Below are positions 1-5,196 of a stretch of DNA of 8,813 nt, in pieces (position 1 is the stretch's first letter; each line of letters opens with the position of its first letter). The DNA is taken from positions 1-8,813 of the forward strand of contig CAJYHH010001219.1 of NCBI GenBank assembly GCA_913773825.1, given 5' to 3'. Below the pieces are notes generated by a model. The model did not search any database, was not told the DNA's origin, and saw nothing but the letters and a program-made list of their open reading frames with translations. The stretch comes from Candidatus Sericytochromatia bacterium (GTDB lineage Bacteria > Cyanobacteriota > Sericytochromatia > UBA7694). The translations under genes were made by a program, and so were the position numbers.

Positions 1-1483
1 TCAGTCTTAGCAGTGCACCGGTGGCGTCAAAGGCAGGGTAAGAAGTTAGCACTTTTGCACCTGTCAGACCCGCTTCAACCACTGATTCCATGGTTTCTTT
101 AGAATCAATTTCACCCACTACCAGAATATCGGGATCCTGGCGCAGCATGGACTGAATCATATCAGCAAAACTCAGGCCTAAATCAGCGCTCCAGGCACCT
201 TGAATTGTACCTGGAACCTGACGTTCTACAGGGTTTTCGGCTGTAATAATTGAGCGATTTTGCTGATTGAGATAGTTAATTGAAGAGTAAAGAGTAGTTG
301 TTTTACCCGTATTCGCAGGACCTGTCACAATCACCAAGCCAGCTGGCTGGGCAAGAATTTTCTGTATGCGAATCAGATTAAGAGGTGAAAACCCAATCCG
401 ATCAATATTGAGCAACACATCCTGATGCATACTGTCTTTTTCGTTAAGCTGCATCACAACGTTTTCACCCCAAACACTGGGATAAGTTGAAACGCGCATT
501 TCAACTTTACGACCACCAAAGTCGCCGATCACTTTGCCTTCTTGCAGGCCTTTAAGTGCAGAATCCAGACGTGTCACTTCTTTTAAACGATTGATCAGAC
601 CAGGCCCTAAGTTACTGGGCAAGTCGGTTTTATGGTGCAGCACGCCATCAATCCGGTAACGAATGCGGATATATTTTTCCTGAGGCTCAATATGAATATC
701 CGTGGCGCGATCAGCCATGGCATTTTTAATCAGGAAGTTGGCAACTGCAGCAGAGTTATCATCAGCTGGAGTAGACGGAATCGGCGCACCTTCAAGCTTC
801 ATCTGAGTTGCTTCAGCTGCATTTGACTGCTCACTAACAGGTTCACCACGATAAAAACGGTCAATCGTCGCCATAATTTCTGACGAAGGAGCAATGGCAG
901 GCGCAATTCGGCAACCCAGCTGACGGCCCAGTTCATGAAGCAGTTCTTTGTTAGCCGGATCTGACATCACAACCGTCATCTGATCCCCTTCCTGATGAAC
1001 AGGCAGGAACATATTGTTGCGAACAAAGACTTCTGATAAACCATCCATCAGACTGCGATCCATCAGTTCAAGTGACGGAATAATGCGGGGAATATCTAAC
1101 TGCACGCTGAGAGCATCCGTAAGCTGAGCTTCGCTAATAATTTTCTGTTCAACTAACAGTTCACCAAAACGTTTACCGCTGCCAGTCTGCTGAGCCAGAA
1201 TCAGATCCACATGTTTAGCTGTAATCAACCCCATGGTAATCAATAGCTCACCGAGATAAATACGCTTGTTGTATTTCTTTAAAAAGCGCTGCAGCTCATC
1301 GCGGCTAATCAAGCCTAAGTCAACGCAAATCTGGCCAAAAGGCTTAAAGTCACCCGTGTAAGTGTCTTTTTGCTGTTTTTGGACTGCCAGTACTTTATTG
1401 ACGGCATCCATGGTCAGATAGCCTTCTCTGATCAGCAGCTCTCCGAGCTTATAGTGTTGGCCGGTCGCATTATTGATGCTCAT
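1..1483 (-). CDS. GspE/PilB-family secretion or type IV pilus ATPase, divergent, 3'-truncated by window edge
   Basis: The first 494 residues of a type II secretion/type IV pilus assembly ATPase, which normally powers pilin or pseudopilin assembly at the inner membrane. I translated it by hand from the ATG at 1483, preceded by AGGGGAA; the frame stays open to the window edge. Four 24-residue repeats of the MshEN/GSPII_E_N type (LGELL...G...L...L..Q) lie at residues 12-35, 48-71, 76-99 and 105-128. The ATPase core begins near residue 245 (DRATDIHIEP, then RIDGVLHH). Walker A is GPANTGKTT (388-396), the Asp box is ENPVE (416-420) and Walker B is ILVVGE, with E458. Several family-conserved positions are changed: GEIRD reads GEIDS, the Arg after GE..VV is Gln345, and the His-box region reads AKVLTSYPAF with no histidine. 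Family membership is sure. Whether it is an active motor or a divergent paralogue is not. The tetracysteine zinc region and C-terminus lie outside the window. Confidence 0.93.
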   Translation of the reverse strand, partial: MSINNATGQHYKLGELLIREGYLTMDAVNKVLAVQKQQKDTYTGDFKPFGQICVDLGLISRDELQRFLKKYNKRIYLGELLITMGLITAKHVDLILAQQTGSGKRFGELLVEQKIISEAQLTDALSVQLDIPRIIPSLELMDRSLMDGLSEVFVRNNMFLPVHQEGDQMTVVMSDPANKELLHELGRQLGCRIAPAIAPSSEIMATIDRFYRGEPVSEQSNAAEATQMKLEGAPIPSTPADDNSAAVANFLIKNAMADRATDIHIEPQEKYIRIRYRIDGVLHHKTDLPSNLGPGLINRLKEVTRLDSALKGLQEGKVIGDFGGRKVEMRVSTYPSVWGENVVMQLNEKDSMHQDVLLNIDRIGFSPLNLIRIQKILAQPAGLVIVTGPANTGKTTTLYSSINYLNQQNRSIITAENPVERQVPGTIQGAWSADLGLSFADMIQSMLRQDPDILVVGEIDSKETMESVVEAGLTGAKVLTSYPAFDATGALLRL

Positions 1484-1556
1484 AGATTCCCCTGTATTTG
1501 TTCTATCGCTGTCGTGTCAAAGGCAGAGCCCGACAAAAACCAAAATCAAAAGGCGC

Positions 1557-1579
1557 CGACAGCGGAAATCCCGCAGCCG
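1557..1579 (-). terminator. Weak hairpin between the small exported protein and the ATPase gene
   Basis: Read on the minus strand, CGGC-T-GCGG, loop GATTT, CCGC-T-GTCG forms an interrupted 4+4 bp stem (one T-T mismatch and one G-T pair). It lies 14 bases after the stop of the upstream gene. It is followed, after GCGCC, by a T-rich stretch (TTTTGATTTTGG). It could slow or end transcription, but the stem is imperfect and the T tract is displaced, so this is a weak call. Confidence 0.3.
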
Positions 1580-1589
1580 TGAATGAACT

Positions 1590-1617
1590 ATTCTAACGCA
1601 GAGCCTGCAGTTTTGAA
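1590..1617 (-). promoter_or_regulatory. Candidate promoter for the ATPase gene
   Basis: On the minus strand a TAGAAT -10 box (1590-1595) lies 16 bp from TTCAAA (1612-1617), which matches four of six -35 consensus bases. The -10 overlaps the stop codon of the upstream small gene. The resulting leader of about 100 bases would include the weak hairpin at 1557-1579. The octamer GTTAGAAT also occurs upstream of two other genes in this window. A single-sequence promoter call is uncertain. Confidence 0.35.
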
Positions 1618-2006
1618 ATCAGCCGTTTGGCAACAGGATCCGGGATCAGAACATGATCCGCTTTCCATTTATTCAGATTCAGCAGATCCATCGTGCGGGA
1701 ATAAAGCGGATTCCACTTTCCGTCTTTGTTCTGATACAGGATGTAGTAAGACTTATTCGCTTCAGGGCGAGTCACTTTAGTGAGGGCATAACCAGAATCA
1801 ATAAACACGGCTTCACAGTAACAAATTGGCTTTTTATCAGCTTTGCAAATAATACTCTGTGCAGAAGCAATTAAGACTTGTTCTGGAGTTTGAGTTGAAT
1901 TATTTATGCGCTGCTTCATCTGCTGAACATTTACAGCCAGTGCCGAAGGGCTTAATACAAGCAGCAGACTCAAAGCAAAAAAAGCTCTATTCATCGCTAT
2001 CATCAT
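1593..2006 (-). CDS. Small exported protein with three cysteines, function unknown
   Basis: A 137-residue protein I do not recognise. Residues 1-24 look like a signal peptide: short basic start (MNR), hydrophobic core ALSLLLVL, and a probable cut after SALA. The mature part is about 113 residues and has C54, C62 and C64 in an ICKADKKPICYC segment, which could bind a metal or form a disulfide. After that come Tyr/Trp/Lys-rich stretches (KSYYILYQNKDGKWNPLY). There is no lipobox, so a soluble periplasmic or secreted product is most likely. The ATG at 2006 is chosen because AAGGAG lies 8 bases upstream; MNR at residue 5 is an alternative start. It lies 109 bases upstream of the ATPase gene on the same strand, so a link to the pilus/secretion system is possible but not shown. 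Confidence 0.75.
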   Translation of the reverse strand: MMIAMNRAFFALSLLLVLSPSALAVNVQQMKQRINNSTQTPEQVLIASAQSIICKADKKPICYCEAVFIDSGYALTKVTRPEANKSYYILYQNKDGKWNPLYSRTMDLLNLNKWKADHVLIPDPVAKRLISKLQALR

Positions 2007-2041
2007 CCACGCGACTCCTTAAACCAGAGAACTTATACACA

Positions 2042-2070
2042 ATTCTAACAGATTGCCCGCTTGAGGCTAA
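2042..2070 (-). promoter_or_regulatory. Extended -10 promoter for the small exported protein
   Basis: On the minus strand TGTTAGAAT (2042-2050) is an extended -10 element. A weak -35 (TTAGCC, 2065-2070) lies 17 bp upstream. Transcription would start near 2035, giving a leader of about 30 bases that carries the AAGGAG ribosome site. This promoter and the plus-strand one near 2165 lie in the same divergent intergenic region. Confidence 0.5.
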
Positions 2071-2161
2071 AACCGGCTGTTCATGTCTATCTTGTCCTTT
2101 TACGACTCGGCGTTTGTCTGATGTTGACCCTGAGTTTGCGCTAGGAGGGAATCTTGGGCAG

Positions 2162-2170
2162 TGCTATCAT
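2162..2170 (+). promoter_or_regulatory. Extended -10 promoter for yraN
   Basis: TGCTATCAT matches the extended -10 pattern TGN-TATAAT with one mismatch. No good -35 is seen at 16-18 bp, as is allowed for extended -10 promoters. The predicted start, near 2177, falls after the in-frame ATG at 2171 and so argues for the ATG at 2213 as the yraN start. Confidence 0.45.
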
Positions 2171-2212
2171 ATGAGGGAACCATGCTGGCCCAAGCGGCGT
2201 CTGGAAGGAGTT

Positions 2213-2578
2213 ATGCAAAACCGACGAACTCAGGGAACAGAAGGAGAAAATCTGGCACGTTCTCTACTCGAAAAAAAGGGATATGGATACGTTGGCAGAA
2301 ACTACAACTGCCGCTGGGGAGAAATTGATTTGGTGATGCGGGATCGCGAAACCCTTGTTTTTGTTGAGGTCCGGTCGCGACGCAGCCTGAGATACGGGCA
2401 TCCACTTGAATCAGTGACTCTAACCAAGCAACGCAGATTAATTCAGACAGCCAAGGATTATCTGCTACACCATCCCCATCAAGGCCCCGTCCGTTTTGAT
2501 ATTGTCGGTATTCTGATGACCCCGGATATTCAAATCCAGCATCTCGAAAATGCTCTTGAAACCAGCACATTCTTTTGA
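2213..2578 (+). CDS. yraN: YraN family (UPF0102) endonuclease-like protein
   Basis: A 121-residue cytoplasmic protein of the YraN/UPF0102 family, which has a PD-(D/E)XK nuclease-like fold; its cellular role is not settled. Family landmarks are in order: GTEGENLARSLLEKKGY (8-24), GRNYNCRWGEIDL (28-40), LVFVEVRSRR (48-57), a KQRR segment, and RFDIV near the C-terminus. The likely active-site residues are E37, D39 and E52, with R54 where many members have Lys. Length fits the family. The reading frame is open upstream to beyond 1859, but homology begins at MQNRRTQGTEGE. AAGGAG at 2205-2210 is only two bases from this ATG, which is unusually close. An in-frame ATG at 2171 would add 14 residues that do not resemble the family. 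The gene probably shares a transcript with the downstream exported protein. Confidence 0.92.
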   Translation: MQNRRTQGTEGENLARSLLEKKGYGYVGRNYNCRWGEIDLVMRDRETLVFVEVRSRRSLRYGHPLESVTLTKQRRLIQTAKDYLLHHPHQGPVRFDIVGILMTPDIQIQHLENALETSTFF

Positions 2579-2602
2579 ATTTTGAAGGAGTTCAAACCTC
2601 TT

Positions 2603-3310
2603 ATGTTAAAGAAAAAAACCTTTTGGATGTATCTGCTGCTGGCTAGCCTGATGGCCCTGCCCGGTTGGGCCCTGCCTAGCAGCCTGATTGCAACGTATAC
2701 AATCAACAGCAAGCAAAACGGCAAACCCATCGCCGCCAATGCAAAAATTTATTATGCCGGTCAAAAATTCCGCGCTGAGATTTCCAGCAACGCCAATACT
2801 TCCAGCAGCCCCGTGCGTGTTTCCAACAACGCGACCATTATCATGGATACCCGCACTAAAGTCGGTTATCTGCTGGATGCTGGCTCACGCACCGCAATTA
2901 AAATTGACCAGAACCAAATGAAAGCTGTCGCTGGCAACTCGTCCGGCCCCTCTAGCCTGGCTGACCCCTCTTCACTGACAGATACAGCAAAGCTCAAAGC
3001 TGAAATTGCTCGTCAAGGCGGCAAACAAATCGGTAAAGCAAATATTCTGGGTCAGGCTTGCACCATCTGGCAGATGAGCGGCAGCGTCCCGATGCAAGGC
3101 ACCACCCATAAAGTTACGTCTAAAGTCTGGTTAGCTGATGCTATCGGCATGCCCTTAAAAATGGAGGCTAATTCAGACAAAGCCGGTCAGATTATGTCGA
3201 TGAACGCCACCAGCCTACAGGTAAATGTGCCGGTTAACAACGGCATGTTTGGCGTCCCCAACGGCTATGCGGTTCGCAACCTGAGCGATATGTATAAATC
3301 TCCTCGCTGA
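2603..3310 (+). CDS. Exported LolA-like / DUF4412-like protein
   Basis: A 235-residue protein with a clear signal peptide: MLKKK, hydrophobic MYLLLASLMALPG, probable cut after GWA at residue 23. The mature protein begins with a strand-rich region (ATYTINSKQNGKPIAANAKI, then YYAGQKFRAEI). A low-complexity Ser/Ala/Gly linker lies at about 113-127. The C-terminal half is also strand-rich, with GQACTIWQM and KVWLADAIGMPLKMEA. This layout resembles LolA-fold periplasmic proteins and DUF4412-type proteins. That is a resemblance by eye, not a family assignment, and the ligand is unknown. There is a single cysteine in the mature protein and no lipobox. The ATG at 2603 follows GAAGGAG with 12 bases between, longer than usual; a TTG at 2582 in the same frame overlaps that ribosome site and is unlikely. 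It lies 24 bases after yraN and is followed by a strong terminator. Confidence 0.75.
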   Translation: MLKKKTFWMYLLLASLMALPGWALPSSLIATYTINSKQNGKPIAANAKIYYAGQKFRAEISSNANTSSSPVRVSNNATIIMDTRTKVGYLLDAGSRTAIKIDQNQMKAVAGNSSGPSSLADPSSLTDTAKLKAEIARQGGKQIGKANILGQACTIWQMSGSVPMQGTTHKVTSKVWLADAIGMPLKMEANSDKAGQIMSMNATSLQVNVPVNNGMFGVPNGYAVRNLSDMYKSPR

Positions 3311-3347
3311 GCTTTAAACCGCATAACATTCGCTAACTAATCCTTAC

Positions 3348-3378
3348 AAAAACAGCCCTCAAAAGAGGGCTGTTTTTT
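3348..3378. terminator. Strong bidirectional intrinsic terminator
   Basis: A perfect 10-bp stem, AACAGCCCTC with loop AAAA and GAGGGCTGTT (3351-3374), is flanked by A residues on the left and T residues on the right. The same hairpin therefore has a T tract in both directions. It ends the plus-strand pair yraN/LolA-like gene and also the convergent minus-strand membrane protein gene that stops at 3421. Confidence 0.95.
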
Positions 3379-3420
3379 CATGTGTGACTGTTGCTTTATC
3401 TGGTCACACAGAATAGTCTA

Positions 3421-3963
3421 TTAAGCTTTGATTTTGACCCAACCCGCCTGATGATTAGCGATTAATAAAGCCATTACAAAGCCTGACAACATTGTCAAAG
3501 CCCCTGCCCACCAGGTTAAACCGCCTAGAAAATCTGCATGATGAGTCATATCTAACATACCCAATAAAACGGCCCAGTCATGTTCACCCCCAATTAAAGG
3601 CAATTCCTGGCGATACGCATCCGCGACATAAAAACTAACGTCAATTAAGCTGTCACCAATCCAAAGCAGCGTGATGGCAGCAGCAAAAAAATCTCGTCGC
3701 AAAATAAACGAGCCTGTAAAAAAGGCCGGAAACATAACCTGAAACGCTGAACCACCAAGAAAATGCATAAACTCCCCAAAGGGTAAAAACACCATATGGC
3801 CAGCTTCGTGAATGGGCAAATGCAGATGATGAGTAAATAAAAACGGATTATTGCTAAACAACCGATAAACCAGCCAGATCAAGGCCAGGACTAATATCAA
3901 GGGTGGCGCCCAGGCCGGCAGTGGTTGGCCTTTAGCATTTAAACGCTGTTCGGATTCAAGCAT
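3421..3963 (-). CDS. Multi-pass membrane protein with HEAGH (HExxH) motif, M50-like hypothetical
   Basis: A 180-residue integral membrane protein. Hydrophobic segments lie at about 20-36, 74-88, 92-112 and 148-169. HEAGH (52-56) follows HLPI and precedes MVFLPFGEFMHFLGGSAFQ; the HExxH pattern beside membrane segments recalls M50/M50B-like site-2 metalloproteases. A later GGEHDW (125-130) could give a third metal ligand. I recall similar uncharacterised bacterial proteins with the same HEAGH...GGS.FQ...DA...GG.HDW order, but no tested function. The NPDG/LDG motif of true M50 enzymes is not visible, so a protease function is unproven. The ATG at 3963 is chosen because CCGGAG lies 7 bases upstream; an earlier GTG at 4002 has its ribosome-site match only one base away. 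It has its own promoter and ends at the bidirectional terminator. Confidence 0.8.
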   Translation of the reverse strand: MLESEQRLNAKGQPLPAWAPPLILVLALIWLVYRLFSNNPFLFTHHLHLPIHEAGHMVFLPFGEFMHFLGGSAFQVMFPAFFTGSFILRRDFFAAAITLLWIGDSLIDVSFYVADAYRQELPLIGGEHDWAVLLGMLDMTHHADFLGGLTWWAGALTMLSGFVMALLIANHQAGWVKIKA

Positions 3964-3969
3964 AAAAAG

Positions 3970-4011
3970 ACTCCGGAGTTTGAAGCCATTGTAACGGCTC
4001 ACACTCCGGAG
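3970..4011 (-). repeat. Duplicated palindrome ACTCCGGAG(T), possible operator pair or hairpin
   Basis: ACTCCGGAGT (3970-3979, a perfect palindrome) and ACTCCGGAG (4003-4011) are 33 bp apart, about three helical turns. On the minus strand the upstream copy lies in the promoter spacer, touching the -35. The other lies just after the expected transcription start and contains the ribosome site. This placement suits a dimeric regulator. In a read-through transcript the copies can also pair (9 bp), with TCTTTTT following the 3' arm, giving a possible terminator for the upstream GT-like gene that would also hide the ribosome site. Confidence 0.6.
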
Positions 4012-4016
4012 ATCAA
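3988..4016 (-). promoter_or_regulatory. Sigma70-type promoter for the HEAGH membrane protein
   Basis: On the minus strand TTGATC (4011-4016; four of six consensus bases) is followed after exactly 17 bp by TACAAT (3988-3993; five of six). Transcription would begin near 3981, leaving a leader of about 18 bases before the ATG at 3963. The duplicated palindrome overlaps both the spacer and the leader. Confidence 0.65.
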
Positions 4017-4069
4017 TTTAAGTTGTTAGTTAAAGTAAGGGGCAAAGATCAAGAAGGAATTAAACAGGC

Positions 4070-4783
4070 TTAGGAGCGTAGCTCCTGGCGAGCATAGGTC
4101 TGGCCGTTTTCAGCTACCTTTTGCAACATTTCCCAGTCAGATTCCGGATCTTCGAGAATCTCAATCATCTGATAAGCTAAAGTACGCGGAACGGCGCCTT
4201 CAAGTAAAAATCCGTTTTTGCCGTCCAGAAAACCTTTACGCTCATGTAATGAGAGACCTAGAAATCCGCAGGCCATCGCATCCAGCAATTGTTTATCTTC
4301 AGCTTCAAGCGCCAGATATAAATGAGGCTCTTGAACAGGCAGATAGGCGGCAATCGCTTCAGCCAGTTGCTGGGTTTCGACCCGTTCCAGACTGCGCAGG
4401 CAAAGATGGCTGGCGGCCTCAGGATGAGCATCAATTAAAGGTTTTAGTGCAGCTGTATCTGTGGATTCAGGTACCAGCAGAACGAGATTGTAAGACATGT
4501 ATAAAGCAGAGCGCACCCAGGCTTCAACCAAGGGCTGAGCGGTGGTGACAGCTGCGCTGCACATTAAAATTGGCAGATGATAGTGGTCGTAAGAAATGCC
4601 GCTGGTGGGCATCTCAGGCTCTTCGGCATAGAGGCTGTCGAGGAGCATCAGGCGCGCTTCTTCCAGCTCACGAGCGTTGAGCTGGCTTAAGGGAGCGGAA
4701 AACATCCGAATAACATCCTGTTGATGAGCGTGACGTTTACGAATGATGTCCTGAGCCGAAATCAGAGAAAGGTCGAGTGCCAT
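4070..4783 (-). CDS. Shortened GT-B glycosyltransferase-like protein
   Basis: A 237-residue protein whose C-terminal half matches the donor-binding domain of GT4-type GT-B glycosyltransferases. LYLALEAEDKQLLDAMACGF (156-173) corresponds to the E-x7-E region of the family followed by AMACG; here it is E160-x7-D168. KGFLDGKNGFLL (183-194) matches the family's dg.nGfLv element. A helical tail with ALAYQ-like and ILEDPESDWEML segments follows (201-220). The N-terminal 100 residues are not a recognisable acceptor domain and the protein is far shorter than usual (about 350-400). The GG loop after AMACG.PV is also altered. It may be a degraded or specialised transferase, or a non-catalytic sugar-nucleotide binder. 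No signal peptide or membrane segment is seen. The ATG at 4783 is chosen because AAGGAGG lies 8 bases upstream; an in-frame ATG at 4828 would place that site inside the gene. Confidence 0.6.
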   Translation of the reverse strand: MALDLSLISAQDIIRKRHAHQQDVIRMFSAPLSQLNARELEEARLMLLDSLYAEEPEMPTSGISYDHYHLPILMCSAAVTTAQPLVEAWVRSALYMSYNLVLLVPESTDTAALKPLIDAHPEAASHLCLRSLERVETQQLAEAIAAYLPVQEPHLYLALEAEDKQLLDAMACGFLGLSLHERKGFLDGKNGFLLEGAVPRTLAYQMIEILEDPESDWEMLQKVAENGQTYARQELRS

Positions 4784-5196
4784 AAGAAGTTCCTCCTTGG
4801 AATTGCCCCGTTGCTTTAACTGTTTCATCGTAGAGGATGGCTTATAAAAACGATATCAAGACTTCGGACTATAAAATAAAAATCTCGTAAAAAGTGATTT
4901 GACGCAAATAGAATCAAATGTATTAAAAAATGCACATATTAACATGAGCTTTTAATAGAGTTGGCTGAATATACCAAAATATTTATTAATAAAGACAAAA
5001 AGATTTTAAAACAAGAAAATAGGCCCTCTAAAAACGTCACAATTAAGCCTCCTCTAGACAGAGCGAGTACCCTAGCTGATCCAGTAAAGGCTTGACTTAT
5101 TCGGTGTAAATATAAGTTGAGTGAGGTTCCGCAGCGGCTGACAAAAGCAGCTTAAATTGCTTAAAACAGCTGCTATCAGCTAGATCGTTTTTAAAA
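4784..5196. other. AT-rich non-coding intergenic region
   Basis: About 410 bases between two minus-strand genes. The part from 4845 to 5050 is clearly more AT-rich than its surroundings. I see no convincing gene, tRNA or mobile element. It holds the ribosome site of the GT-like gene (next to 4783) and, at the right end, an inverted repeat following the hydrolase gene (5137-5180). No promoter with both boxes well spaced was found for the GT-like gene, though several TATAAG/TATAGT-like hexamers occur between 4840 and 4880 on the minus strand. Confidence 0.6.
5137..5180 (-). terminator. Nested inverted repeat after the hydrolase gene, possible terminator
   Basis: Read on the minus strand, GCTGA and AGCAGC pair with GCTGCT and TCAGC. 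An inner TTAA-gcaat-TTAA can extend the hairpin. Only four T residues follow the inner stem, before the outer arm, so intrinsic termination would be weak. It begins 16 bases after the hydrolase stop codon, a fitting position for an RNA 3' end structure. Confidence 0.4.

Noticed and set aside
632..826. Short plus-strand frames opposite the ATPase gene, cysS and the GT-like gene
   Set aside because: All lie opposite well-supported genes and lack recognisable motifs.
1859..2212. Upstream extension of the yraN reading frame
   Set aside because: It overlaps the start of the opposite-strand exported protein and its promoter. The added residues do not resemble YraN, and family homology begins at 2213.
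2211..2570. Minus-strand open frame opposite yraN
   Set aside because: It mirrors a gene with strong family homology and has no recognisable domain or ribosome site.
4896..4919. TTTGA...TCAAA inverted repeat as a CRP/FNR-type site
   Set aside because: The half-sites do not match TGTGA or TTGAT well, the spacing is off (11 bases), and the region is AT-rich enough for chance matches.
5092..5116. Plus-strand TTGACT...TATAAG as a promoter
   Set aside because: The spacer is only 13 bp and no plus-strand gene lies downstream.
4784..5196. tRNA or small structured RNA in the AT-rich gap
   Set aside because: No TTCGA-type T-loop, acceptor stem or cloverleaf spacing was found.
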